Positions 34,778 through 44,348 of a stretch of 64,000 nucleotides of DNA are shown here, one piece after another. The DNA lies in contig NZ_BAKJ01000017.1 in NCBI RefSeq assembly GCF_000614125.1, positions 17,612 through 81,611 on the forward strand, written 5' to 3'. This stretch comes from Bacteroides rodentium JCM 16496. Its GTDB lineage: Bacteria > Bacteroidota > Bacteroidia > Bacteroidales > Bacteroidaceae. How positions within the stretch are numbered: the first letter of the stretch is position 1; every line of letters starts with the position of its first letter. Position numbers and translations under genes: made by a program. The notes under the pieces were generated by a model. The model was not told the origin of the DNA and did no database searches. It saw only the letters and a list, made by a program, of their open reading frames with translations.

Positions 34778-36679
34778 TTATTTCTTATCCAGCGCCTCAA
34801 AGCAAGAATTCTTGCTCACGAATTCCGGAACAATATCCTTCATGGCAGCAACAATTTTCATCTGGTCATAGGTGTAACTTACATCAATCAGCTTCTGGAT
34901 ACGCTCCTTCACCTCGTCATAGTCATACTCACGCACTGTGGCAATCATAATCTTCTCATGGTAGGTGGGTTTTGTAAGCTCCTTCACATTCAAGAGTTCC
35001 TCGTAGAGCTTCTCGCCATGACGGAGACCGGTAAATTCAATCTTCACATCCGTACGTCCGGAAAGGCTGATCATACGCTTGGCAAGGTCTACAATCTTCA
35101 CCGGCTTGCCCATGTCGAAGATGTAGATTTCACCACCGTTGCCCATACTGCCGGCCTCAAGAACAAGGCGGCAAGCTTCGGGAATGGTCATGAAGTAACG
35201 GATTATCTCAGGATGGGTCACTGTCACCGGGCCGCCACGCTGAATCTGGTCGCGGAAACGGGGAATAACAGAACCGTTGGAACCCAGCACATTGCCGAAG
35301 CGCGTAGTGATGAACTGAGTGGCATGGCCTCCTTCCTTCTGCAACTTCTTCGCAAGAGACTGCACATAAATCTCGCAGATACGTTTGGAGCAGCCCATCA
35401 CGTTTGTAGGATTAACGGCCTTGTCCGTAGAAATCATCACAAACTTCTCGGCACCGTATTTCACGGCAAGATCGGCAACGGTACGCGTGCCGAATACGTT
35501 TACCTGAATGGACTCGGAAACGTTGTCCTCCATCATTGGCACATGCTTGTAGGCTGCCGCATGAAAAATATACTGGGGCTTGAACTCCCTGAAAATATCC
35601 TCCATGCGCGTGGCATTGGAGATGTCGGCTATGATGGTCTCGGCATCAATGTCACGCCAACGGTCCTGAAGTTCCAGACGGATGTCGTGCAGAGGGGTCT
35701 CGGCCTGGTCCACTAAAATAAGCTTATAGGGATTGAACGAAGCCACCTGCCGCATGATTTCGCTGCCGATGGAGCCGGCGGCACCCGTAATCATCACACG
35801 CTTGCCCTCCAGATGAGAGGCAACCTTATGAATATCTATCTCGATAGGATTGCGCTGAAGCAGGTCCTCAATCTGAATTTCCTTCAGCTGTGTGCGGCTC
35901 AGCGCCTGACCGTTCCACTCGCTCAAGGGAGGCGCGGTCATCAGTTTGATGTTGTGCACCAGCAGGCGGTCAGCCATGTCGGACTTCTTCAGTTCCTCCA
36001 TCTTGGCAGGAGAAATGATGATGGTCTGCACATCGCGGTCAATCAGATTGTCAATCAACGTATCATCGTTGGGAAACACTCTGACTCCCATCATCACCTT
36101 ATTAATCAGTTCCGGCTCATCTGCAATAAATCCGCGCAGACGATAGTGGTTGCGCAGATTGACACGCAATGCCTTGGCAATGTTGACCCCAGCTTCCTTG
36201 GCACCATAAATAAACACATTAGCACTATGGGTACCATCAAAGTTCAACGCCTCGAAGAAGGTCTTGACAACCACACGGGAGCATGCCATCATGGCAAAGC
36301 TGATGATGTAGGACATGAACAGTACGCTGACCGGAGCCAAGTTGAACTCCAAATAGCTTTCCGTCAGGACGCTCGTTATCATCAGCAGTGCATACGACAC
36401 TGTTAATGACACAAAAATGCGCATGATATCCACAAAGGAAGAAAAGCGCAGCACATTGGAATACGTACGGAAAACACGGAAGAAAATCAGATTGACAACA
36501 ACCGTCCATAAAATGGTCTTGTCAATGGTAGAGGATTCCAAAAAAATGCTTCTGAAATCATATCGAAGAGCATAGGCCAACAGACTGGATATGACGATGA
36601 TAAATACGTCAATTAATAGAATAGTCCATATCGGAAGCACTTTCGCGGAAAGATACCGATGAAAAAAATTTCGCTTCAT
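34778..36679 (-). CDS. Membrane-bound nucleotide-sugar 4,6-dehydratase (CapD/WbpM/PglF type)
   Basis: A 633-residue polysaccharide-biosynthesis protein. Four N-terminal membrane helices lead into a degenerate Rossmann domain (NVFIYGAKEAGVNIAKAL) and then the catalytic SDR domain: GKRVMITGAAGSIGSEIMRQ for NAD, AAYKHVPMMEDN and the active-site block MISTDKAVNPTNVMGCSKR, with Met in place of the usual catalytic Tyr as in this family. It likely converts UDP-GlcNAc to a 4-keto-6-deoxy sugar for capsule, O-antigen or protein glycosylation. It stands alone, not in a capsule cluster. Confidence 0.93.
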   Translation of the reverse strand: MKRNFFHRYLSAKVLPIWTILLIDVFIIVISSLLAYALRYDFRSIFLESSTIDKTILWTVVVNLIFFRVFRTYSNVLRFSSFVDIMRIFVSLTVSYALLMITSVLTESYLEFNLAPVSVLFMSYIISFAMMACSRVVVKTFFEALNFDGTHSANVFIYGAKEAGVNIAKALRVNLRNHYRLRGFIADEPELINKVMMGVRVFPNDDTLIDNLIDRDVQTIIISPAKMEELKKSDMADRLLVHNIKLMTAPPLSEWNGQALSRTQLKEIQIEDLLQRNPIEIDIHKVASHLEGKRVMITGAAGSIGSEIMRQVASFNPYKLILVDQAETPLHDIRLELQDRWRDIDAETIIADISNATRMEDIFREFKPQYIFHAAAYKHVPMMEDNVSESIQVNVFGTRTVADLAVKYGAEKFVMISTDKAVNPTNVMGCSKRICEIYVQSLAKKLQKEGGHATQFITTRFGNVLGSNGSVIPRFRDQIQRGGPVTVTHPEIIRYFMTIPEACRLVLEAGSMGNGGEIYIFDMGKPVKIVDLAKRMISLSGRTDVKIEFTGLRHGEKLYEELLNVKELTKPTYHEKIMIATVREYDYDEVKERIQKLIDVSYTYDQMKIVAAMKDIVPEFVSKNSCFEALDKK

Positions 36680-36708
36680 TTCGCTTGACAGTTTTGTTTT
36701 AGGCGAGG

Positions 36709-36716
36709 CAAAGATA
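36709..36716 (-). promoter_or_regulatory. -7 box for the nucleotide-sugar dehydratase gene
   Basis: TATCTTTG on the minus strand, 29 bases before the ATG at 36679; full TAnnTTTG match. Confidence 0.6.
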
Positions 36717-36862
36717 CACTATTTTGGTAAAAACAGGCAAGAAAAAGATAAAAAAAGGTTATAACAATTATTTATCGTCCATAAAGGACTATCCCGCCTC
36801 CCCCGTTTTAACAGTCAGAAAGCGGAATAGAAATAGTTTTACCCCGAAATAGACGGTATCCG

Positions 36863-38188
36863 TTACATCAGATTACTTGCCAACTCGCTCAACTGGCTGC
36901 GCTCTCCCTTCACCAGATTGACATGGGCAAACAAATTTTGGTCTCTCATGCGGTCTATCATATAGACAAGCCCGTTGGACTGACTGTCCAGATAGGGTTG
37001 GTCTATCTGCTGAATATCACCGGTAAACACCATTTTTGTGCCTTCGCCGGCACGGGTGATGATGGTCTTAATTTCATGCGGAGTCAGGTTCTGGGCTTCA
37101 TCGATAATACAGTAGGTCTCGCTCAAGCTGCGCCCGCGGATAAAGGCCAGCGCCTCGATGACCAGTTGTTCACTTTTTTGCATATCCTCCAAGCGTTTCA
37201 CTTCAGAGGAATTGGCAGCGAACTGATGCTTGATTACATTCAAATTATCGAACAAAGGCTGCATGTAAGGAGCCACTTTCTCATTGGCATCACCGGGAAG
37301 GAATCCAAGGTCTTTATTGGACAGAGCCACGATGGGACGTGCCAGAAGAATCTGCTTGTAGTCGGTAAGTTTTCCCAATGCGGCAGCCAGTGCCAACAAA
37401 GTCTTGCCGGTTCCCGCCTTACCGGTCAAGGCAACCAGCTTGATGTTCGGGTCGTTCAGCACTTCAAAAGCAAAGCTCTGCTCGGCATTGCGAGGTTCAA
37501 TACCATAGTTCTTTGTCTTGTTGACCCGGCAAATCGAATGGGTAAAGGGATTATAACGTGCAAGCACACTGCTGCGGTCACTCTTCAGCACAAAGCATTC
37601 GTTGGGACGAATGATGTCCTTAAAGTCGAACTCGTTGATGTCCAGCCCTTCTTTGGAGGAATAAATGCGGTCTATCAGCGCAGGGTCAATGCCCTCGAAC
37701 ACTTCATTCGACTTTTCGAATATGTCCACATTGATTACCTTATCATTGATGTAGTCCTCGCACAGCAGGCCGATGGAACGCGCCTTCATACGCAGATTCA
37801 CGTCTTTCGTGACAAGGATGGTTTTCATTTTGGGCTTTTGGGTGGAAAGCCAGTCCACTACCGACAGAATCTGATGGTCGGGGATGCGTTCGGGGAAGGA
37901 ATCACGTACCCGGGGAGAGTCCACCATGCCTGCCACCACAAACAGACGACCCAAGCCCTCGCCCAATGGCGCCCCTTTGGTGAACAGATTGTCATCGGTA
38001 ATCAAATCAAGTTCACGGACGAACTCACGGGCATTGAAATTAATCTGCTCATTGCCTTTCTTGAATTTATCCAGTTCTTCAAGGACTACGATGGGAAGAT
38101 AAATGTCATTCTCCTGAAAATTCTTCAGACAGTTATAATCGTGAAGAATCACATTCGTATCAATCACAAAATTTTTCTTAGCTCCCAT
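36863..38188 (-). CDS. PhoH-family ATPase with N-terminal PIN domain
   Basis: A 441-residue protein. PIN nuclease domain: FVIDTNVILHDYNCLKNF and the later acidic residues (TILVTKDVNLRMKARS). PhoH2-type ATPase: Walker A LTGKAGTGKTLLALAAAL and Walker B CIIDEAQNLTPHEIKTI, then GTKMVFTGDIQQID. PIN-PhoH proteins are RNA helicase/nucleases. No antitoxin-like upstream gene is present here. Despite the name there is no sign of phosphate control. Confidence 0.94.
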   Translation of the reverse strand: MGAKKNFVIDTNVILHDYNCLKNFQENDIYLPIVVLEELDKFKKGNEQINFNAREFVRELDLITDDNLFTKGAPLGEGLGRLFVVAGMVDSPRVRDSFPERIPDHQILSVVDWLSTQKPKMKTILVTKDVNLRMKARSIGLLCEDYINDKVINVDIFEKSNEVFEGIDPALIDRIYSSKEGLDINEFDFKDIIRPNECFVLKSDRSSVLARYNPFTHSICRVNKTKNYGIEPRNAEQSFAFEVLNDPNIKLVALTGKAGTGKTLLALAAALGKLTDYKQILLARPIVALSNKDLGFLPGDANEKVAPYMQPLFDNLNVIKHQFAANSSEVKRLEDMQKSEQLVIEALAFIRGRSLSETYCIIDEAQNLTPHEIKTIITRAGEGTKMVFTGDIQQIDQPYLDSQSNGLVYMIDRMRDQNLFAHVNLVKGERSQLSELASNLM

Positions 38189-38262
38189 ACACGTTAGATT
38201 TAAATTGTTAATACCTTTGCATAAGCTTAAGATAAGCTACACTACAAGCAATTTCAAGCAAG

Positions 38263-38292
38263 TTTGATTGCTTCCGGTTTGCATTATCTTTG
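38263..38292 (+). promoter_or_regulatory. folC promoter
   Basis: TTTG at 38263-38266, 18 bases, then TATCTTTG at 38285-38292; 64 bases before the folC ATG. Confidence 0.65.
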
Positions 38293-38356
38293 TTGCTTTT
38301 AAAGATAACAAATTAATAGGGAGAAAGGATTGCTTCTCCGTTAAATATTATAAAAG

Positions 38357-39609
38357 ATGGATTATCAGGACACTTTAACTTACTTATATAACAGTACGCC
38401 CATGTTTCAGCAGGTGGGCGGCTCAGCATACAAGGAAGGGTTGGAAAATACTCTGACCCTGGACGAACACTTCGGACATCCCCACCGCAGTTTCCGCAGC
38501 ATTCATGTGGCCGGTACCAACGGAAAGGGTTCCTGCTCGCATACGCTTGCCGCCATACTGCAAAAAGCGGGATATAGGGTCGGACTCTACACCTCGCCCC
38601 ACCTGGTGGATTTCCGGGAGCGCATCCGGATTAACGGACAGCCTATACCCGAGGAATACGTCATCCGCTTTGTAGAGCAGGAACGTGGATTCTTCGAACC
38701 CCTCCACCCCTCCTTTTTTGAGCTGACCACTGCCATGGCCTTCCGCTACTTTGCGGATGAAAAGGTGGATGTAGCCGTAATCGAAGTGGGACTCGGCGGA
38801 CGCCTGGACTGCACCAATATCATCCGTCCGGATGTATGCATCATTACCAACATCAGTTTTGACCATACCCAATTCCTGGGGGACACCCTGGCCAAAATCG
38901 CGGGAGAGAAGGCAGGAATCATCAAAAGCGGTATCCCCGTTGTAATCGGCGAGAGCACTCCCGAAACGAAAGCGGTGTTTCTGGAAAAAGCGCAGGCGAC
39001 GGGTGCTCCCATCTACTTTGCCGAAGAGAACGACCGTGAAGACTATCCCGGAATAGAATACGAATTGAAAGGGCTCTACCAGCAGAAAAATGCCCGGACC
39101 GTACTCACCGCCCTCCCGCTACTGAAAGAAGCCGGCTACCGGCTGGACGGACAAGCAGTGCGCAGTGGCTTTGCCCGTGTGGTGGAACTGACGGGCTTGA
39201 TGGGACGCTGGCAAAAACTGCAAGACTCGCCCACCCTGATTTGTGACACCGGCCACAACGTGGGAGGCATCACCTACATTACAGAACAACTGAGGCAACA
39301 GACTTACCGACAGCTACACATCGTCGTAGGCATGGTGAATGACAAGGATATACGGGGAGTACTGGCCCTACTGCCCCGGGAAGCGACCTACTACTTCACC
39401 AAAGCCAGCGTGAAGCGGGCATTGCCCGAAAGCGAACTGCAGGAGCTTGCCGCAGCAGCAGGTCTGAAAGGGCATTGCTATCCTGACGTACCCGCCGCCG
39501 TGCGGGCTGCACAAGAAAAAAGCCTCCCGGAAGACTTCATCTTCGTGGAGGCAGCAGTTTCATTGTGGCCGACTTGTTAGCGAACCGCGATGCACTCAAT
39601 CTCTACTAA
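38357..39609 (+). CDS. folC: Folylpolyglutamate/dihydrofolate synthase (late frameshift)
   Basis: Mur-ligase-type ATP enzyme that adds glutamate to folates. ATP loop HVAGTNGKGSCSHTLAA, then GYRVGLYTSPHLVDFRERI, the metal-binding EVGLGGRLDCTNII and TNISFDHTQFLGDTLAKIAG. The visible frame ends FIFVEAAVSLWPTC at 39580. Inserting one G near 39548 restores the family ending FIFVGGSSFIVADLLA, then NRDALNLY, with a stop at 39607-39609 and 417 residues. The corrected gene overlaps the convergent ridA by 33 bases. Confidence 0.9.
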
Positions 39610-39951
39610 GGCGTCTTTAGGCAGCGCCTTCACTGCCACAGCCGAACGTGCCGGGAAAGCACCGTCAAAATAGGTGGCATATACCTTGTTCATATCAGCG
39701 AACAAGGACATGTCTGCCAGGAAAACGGTGGTCTTTACAATATTTGCCATGCCCAGGCCTGCCTCTTCCAGAATATGCTTTATATTCTCCAAGGACTGGC
39801 GGGCTTGCGCTTCCGCACCTTCAGCCATCACCCCGGTAGCTGCGTCAATAGGCAACTGACCTGATACAAATACCATTCCACCGGCTTCGATAGCCTGGCT
39901 ATAAGGGCCTATAGCGCCCGGTGCCTTCTGGCTGCAAATCACTTTCTTCAT
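39577..39951 (-). CDS. RidA-family reactive-imine deaminase
   Basis: A 124-residue protein from the ATG at 39951. Typical: KAPGAIGPYSQAIEAGGMVF, SGQLPIDAATG, KTTVFLADMSLFADMNKVY, and the catalytic Arg region in FPARSAVAVKALPKDALVEI. It hydrolyses 2-aminoacrylate and similar imines released by PLP enzymes. An ATG-like start three codons upstream (39960) is not needed. Confidence 0.94.
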   Translation of the reverse strand: MKKVICSQKAPGAIGPYSQAIEAGGMVFVSGQLPIDAATGVMAEGAEAQARQSLENIKHILEEAGLGMANIVKTTVFLADMSLFADMNKVYATYFDGAFPARSAVAVKALPKDALVEIECIAVR

Positions 39952-40130
39952 GATTGTCAAAGTTTGTTTTTATTAATAATCGAGTCTATTTTCTTTTTAC
40001 GAATAAAAAAATCCGAAGTATATGCAGTATTCCGGAAATCCACGCATTTTATAGATAGAATAACGTAATTTCACTCATAACCTGTTATACCTAGACTTAA
40101 CTCATTTAACACGGGGGAGTTCCCCAAAAC

Positions 40131-40162
40131 AGAGGCTCTGCTTGCGAAAGCAGAGCCTTTAT
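40131..40162 (-). terminator. Terminator downstream of the protease-like/TPR gene
   Basis: An 11-bp perfect stem, AGGCTCTGCTT-GCGA-AAGCAGAGCCT, then on the minus strand CTGTTTTG. It follows the stop at 40177 by 15 bases. The remaining 39961-40130 stretch shows no gene. Confidence 0.7.
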
Positions 40163-40176
40163 TCTATCCCATCCCT

Positions 40177-41880
40177 TTACTTGCAATGCTTCTCAATCAA
40201 AGCATCCACATTGGGGTCACCCAATTCCTTTGCCTTGGCAAAGCTGGCACAAGCTTCCTTGTCCTTCTTCATCTGCAGCTGGGCGATACCCATCAGACGG
40301 TAGGCTTCGGCATATTTAGGGTCTTTCTCCAGAGCAGCCTTTAGCACATTCAACGCCTCCTCGTAACGTCCCACGCGAAGATTCACCACTGCCAGTTCGG
40401 CACGGTAGGTCAAATCCTCCGGATTCAGTTCGATGGCCTTCGCCATATCGTCCAGCGCACGCTGGTACTGCTTGGCCTTCAAGGCAGCCTGCTCACGGTA
40501 ATAGTAGAACATGTCGTTCACTTTACCGTTCACGGCATTGTAATAGGCATCATAATCCAGCATGGCATTACGCGCCTGGTCTGCATTCATGCGGGCTTGG
40601 GCACGCTCCAGCAAGTAAGGGGCGGCTTCCTCCGTATAGGGCTGGGTAAAGCGGGCCACACAACTGTCCATCAGAGCCAGTACCTCTTCGGCAGGCGCCT
40701 GCATCAGTTCCTTGGTCTTGGCAGCACTGAAGAAGGTAGCCGGAGAGGCCAGAATGGTCTTGTTCACCTTATCATAGCTGGTAAATGCAGACGGATAGTC
40801 CTGCTTGGCAAACTGGATGTCACCCTCCAACTGGACATAAACCGGAAGCTCGTCAATGGCTATCGCTTTCCGTACCTCGTCCAGAGCCTTGTCGAGCGAC
40901 CAGTCCTTATAAACCTTCTCGGGCTTGCCCAATGCATAATTATAGATTATCTTGGCCCGGTTGTAATACACATCATCTTTCTTTGCGGCAACCTCCAAAG
41001 CCTTATCCATATCTGCGGCGACCTTATCCATGGAGGCATCTTCACGGGACATGAACAGATGCTGGGAAGCACGGCGCAGATAACCGTCGGCACTGGCAGG
41101 ATATTGTGCAATGAAATCGTTCAGAGTCTCCATATACTTCTCCGGAGACAGTTGGGAAGAAGCCATGTAGAGGAACACCAAAGCCTGCTCTTCGGTATCG
41201 GGCAATGCCTTCTTGATACCGATGCCCTTCAATGACATATCTCCATAAGACAATGCGGAGATATTCTGCGACATGGCGAAATTGGCATCAATGGCATAGC
41301 AGATGGTAGCCGTGTCTTGTCCGGAGGACTTCTGCGCAAGGCCGAAGACCTGCCCGTCCACAGTCATCAGCGGACAACTCACCATCTTGTCCTTCAGACG
41401 CATATCGAGCGTATAATAGGAATAGTTACCGGAAATCTTATCAGCTTCCTTTACTTTCCCGGCAGTGTAGGAACGGTCCTTCTGGGTGGAATAAGGCAGC
41501 AGATATACATCCGCGCCGACAGCCGGAGCCACAGCAGCCACAGTGAGTGCCGTGACTTTCTTTCCGGGGATGCCGACACGGAACTTGACAACATCGTACA
41601 TGTCATCGGCCCCCATAATGGCCTCCACCGGCATCTGTGCCCCGTCCGAACTCATCACAACGGCGCGCCGGGCACCTTTGAACAAGGTGTAGTCAGAAAG
41701 TGCAACGCCATCTTCAGTGACAAAAAAACCGTTTCCAGTATTCAGTATCTTATCGTTCTGGTCGTAGGTCACCACCGAAAAAACGGCACGTTTGGCTTTG
41801 TCTACCCACTTCGGGGCTTGTGCCACACTCCACTGAGCCAATAAACAGAGAGTGAGCATCAACAGCAATTTCTTTTTCAT
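40177..41880 (-). CDS. Exported degenerate trypsin-like protein with TPR repeats
   Basis: A 567-residue protein with a signal peptide (KKKLLLMLTLCLLAQWSVA). Residues about 20-210 follow the HtrA/trypsin layout (GNGFFVTEDGVALSDYTLFK, then DMYDVVKFRV and SCPLMTVDGQVFGLAQKSSG), but the catalytic His of TNNHVV is replaced (SDYTLF) and the GNSGG loop is lost, so proteolysis is unlikely. The C-terminal half holds TPR units such as RALDDMAKAIELNPEDLTYR and KYAEAYRLMGIAQLQMKKDK. It is probably a periplasmic scaffold. It starts 3 bases downstream of rlmB. Confidence 0.85.
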   Translation of the reverse strand: MKKKLLLMLTLCLLAQWSVAQAPKWVDKAKRAVFSVVTYDQNDKILNTGNGFFVTEDGVALSDYTLFKGARRAVVMSSDGAQMPVEAIMGADDMYDVVKFRVGIPGKKVTALTVAAVAPAVGADVYLLPYSTQKDRSYTAGKVKEADKISGNYSYYTLDMRLKDKMVSCPLMTVDGQVFGLAQKSSGQDTATICYAIDANFAMSQNISALSYGDMSLKGIGIKKALPDTEEQALVFLYMASSQLSPEKYMETLNDFIAQYPASADGYLRRASQHLFMSREDASMDKVAADMDKALEVAAKKDDVYYNRAKIIYNYALGKPEKVYKDWSLDKALDEVRKAIAIDELPVYVQLEGDIQFAKQDYPSAFTSYDKVNKTILASPATFFSAAKTKELMQAPAEEVLALMDSCVARFTQPYTEEAAPYLLERAQARMNADQARNAMLDYDAYYNAVNGKVNDMFYYYREQAALKAKQYQRALDDMAKAIELNPEDLTYRAELAVVNLRVGRYEEALNVLKAALEKDPKYAEAYRLMGIAQLQMKKDKEACASFAKAKELGDPNVDALIEKHCK

Positions 41881-41883
41881 ATC

Positions 41884-42623
41884 TTAGTTGGTTCTTTGTT
41901 TTACCGCTTCATAAATCAAAATGCCGGCTGCAACGGAAACATTGAGGGACTCGATGGTTCCCAACATGGGAATCTTCACCCACTCGTCACACAACGCCAG
42001 GTTGTCATAGGACACCCCCTTGTCTTCGGCACCCATAATGATGCACATCGGACCGGTATAGTCGGCTTTGGTATAGTCGTAATCACCTTTCTCCGTGGCT
42101 GCCACGATATGGAAACCACTGTTCTTGAGGAATTGCAGGGTCTCTTTCAGGCTGTGTTCGCGACAAACGGGCAAAGTGTGCAAGGCTCCTGCCGAGGTTT
42201 TCATGGCATCTGCGTTGACAGATACACTGTTCCGTGCAGGGATAATCACGGCATCTACCGCCGCACACTCGCAAGTACGGGCAATGGCGCCGAAATTGCG
42301 GACATCCGTGATGCCGTCGAGCATCACAAACAGAGGATTCTTGCCCTGCTCGAAAAGGAAAGGTACCAAGTCCTCCGTCTTCTGGTAAGTGACTGAAGAG
42401 ATGAAGGCAATCACTCCCTGGTGATTCTTCCGCGTCACGCGGTTGATGCGTTCCACCGGAACGCGCTGTACCGGTATCAAAGTCCCTTTCAAGACAGCGA
42501 ACAGCTCTTTTGACAAATCACTCTGAATGTCCTTCTTTACCAATATCTTGTCTATCTCTTTTCCTGCCTGAATGGCTTCTATCACGCACGGACGCCGAAA
42601 ATCATTTCACTGTTATCAACCAT
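41884..42623 (-). CDS. rlmB: 23S rRNA (guanosine-2251-2'-O) methyltransferase (N-terminal frameshift)
   Basis: A TrmH-type SPOUT methyltransferase. Motifs: MLDGITDVRNFGAIARTCEC, NSVSVNADAMKTSAGALHTL, IMGAEDKGVS and LGTIESLNVSVAAGILIYEA. The visible frame begins inside the substrate-binding domain at MIEAIQAGKE. Adding one G near 42586 restores MVDNSEMIFGVRAVIEAIQ from an ATG at 42623, giving 246 residues, the usual length. It methylates the ribose of G2251 in 23S rRNA; RlmB versus a TrmH paralog is inferred from length and N-terminus. Confidence 0.88.
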
Positions 42624-42651
42624 ATATGGGTATTTACTATTTGACGATTTA

Positions 42652-44322
42652 CTATTTACTATTTGATACTTCCAGCAATGCTCTGGCATTGTTCAGTGCG
42701 GCTTCGGTCAGTTTAGCGCCACTCAGCATGTGGGCTATTTCTTCCACGCGTTCATCGTCGGTCAGACGGCGGATGTGGCTGTTTGTTTCCGTCTCGTTGT
42801 CCTGCTTGTAGACCTTGTAATGGGCGCGTCCGCGGGCAGCAATCTGGGGCAGATGGGTAATGCTGATTACCTGGCGGTCCTGCTCGCCCATCTCCTGCAT
42901 GATATCCGCCATGCGGTCGGCTATCTCGCCGGAGACTCCGGTATCTATTTCGTCGAATACAATGGTGGGGAGCTTGACGGCACCGGCTATCATTGCTTTG
43001 ATGGAGAGCATGACGCGGGCTATTTCACCACCCGAAGCTACGGAGGAGACGCTTTGCAATGCCCCGTTCTTATTCGCGGAAAACAAGAAGTTCACAGTAT
43101 CCGCCCCGTGTATGCCCGGCTCTTTGCGGATACCTATCTCTACCTGGAAACGGACATTGGGCATACCCAACGGAATCAGCCGCGCAGCCATCTGCTTCTC
43201 CACTTCACGGGCAGCGGCAGTACGCGCCTTGGTGAGGACGGCAGCCTGCTTTTTCACCTTATTATATAAAGCATCGCAACGCGCTTTCAGTTCCTCGATG
43301 TGCTCGTCGGACGAAGTGATGGCGGAGAGTTTGGCGGCGTATTCATCCGTCAGCGCCAGAAGTTCGCCGACAGTGGAAACGCGGTGCTTCTGTTGGAGCG
43401 TATAAATCAGGTTCAGACGTTCGTTCACTTCATCCAGACGTTCGGGGTTGAACTCTATTTCATCCTCCTTACCAGACACTTCCTGCGAAATATCCTTCAG
43501 CTCGATATAAGTGCTTTCCATGCGTTCGGCAAGTTCTCCGGCAACCGGATAAACCCTCTGCAGACCGAGCATCGTGTTCAGGCATTCCTTCAGCCCGGAC
43601 AACAAGCCTCCTTCGTCCGAATAGAGCGTCTGCCCCACCCGATAGAGTCCGGCCTTTATCTCTTCCGCATGGCTCAGCGTATCCGCCTCTTGCTCCAGCT
43701 CCTCCTGCTCACCGGCAGACAAGTGTGCCTCTTCCAACTGTTCCAGTTGAAAACGGATATAGTCTTCGTCCGACTTATCCTGATTGGCACGGGCAACAAG
43801 GGCCTCCAAATCCTGCTGTGCCTGCTTCCATGCTCCGAAGATATGCTGGTAAGCAGACAAGGCCTCTTCGTTATGCGACAAGATGTCCAATACATTCAAC
43901 TGAAATCCTTCCTTGTTCAGCAATAGGTTCTGATGCTGGGAATGCACGTCAATCAGCTGTTCTCCCAACTCCTTCATCTGAGCCAATGAAGCAGGCGTGT
44001 CATTGATGAATGCCCGGCTCTTGCCCGAAGCGGACACCTCGCGGCGCAGGATGCATTCTTCCTCGTACTCCAGCTCATTCTCCTCAAAGAAGGGCTGCAT
44101 GCCGTAAGCGGAAATATCAAAACGGGCCTCGATAATGCACTTCGAAGCTCCTACACGAATGGCTTTCACGTCGGCACGCTGTCCCAGCAGCAGACCGATG
44201 GCACCCAGAATAATGGATTTTCCAGCACCGGTCTCACCCGTTATCACCGAGAAACCGCTGCTGAAGCTGATATCGAGCTTTTCAATAAGCGCATAATTCT
44301 GTATGTAAAGCGAACGCAACAT
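42652..44322 (-). CDS. recN: DNA repair protein RecN
   Basis: A 556-residue SMC-like ATPase. Walker A: ITGETGAGKSIILGAIGLLL; central coiled coil of about 300 residues; signature SVASGGEIARVMLSIKAM; Walker B with TIVFDEIDTGVSG; and ISITHLPQIAARG. It helps align broken DNA ends for recombination. It starts 26 bases downstream of coaBC, same direction, in a run with coaBC, the exonuclease and dnaN. Confidence 0.96.
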   Translation of the reverse strand: MLRSLYIQNYALIEKLDISFSSGFSVITGETGAGKSIILGAIGLLLGQRADVKAIRVGASKCIIEARFDISAYGMQPFFEENELEYEEECILRREVSASGKSRAFINDTPASLAQMKELGEQLIDVHSQHQNLLLNKEGFQLNVLDILSHNEEALSAYQHIFGAWKQAQQDLEALVARANQDKSDEDYIRFQLEQLEEAHLSAGEQEELEQEADTLSHAEEIKAGLYRVGQTLYSDEGGLLSGLKECLNTMLGLQRVYPVAGELAERMESTYIELKDISQEVSGKEDEIEFNPERLDEVNERLNLIYTLQQKHRVSTVGELLALTDEYAAKLSAITSSDEHIEELKARCDALYNKVKKQAAVLTKARTAAAREVEKQMAARLIPLGMPNVRFQVEIGIRKEPGIHGADTVNFLFSANKNGALQSVSSVASGGEIARVMLSIKAMIAGAVKLPTIVFDEIDTGVSGEIADRMADIMQEMGEQDRQVISITHLPQIAARGRAHYKVYKQDNETETNSHIRRLTDDERVEEIAHMLSGAKLTEAALNNARALLEVSNSK

Positions 44323-44348
44323 AAGGATATTGACGATTTGACGATTTA

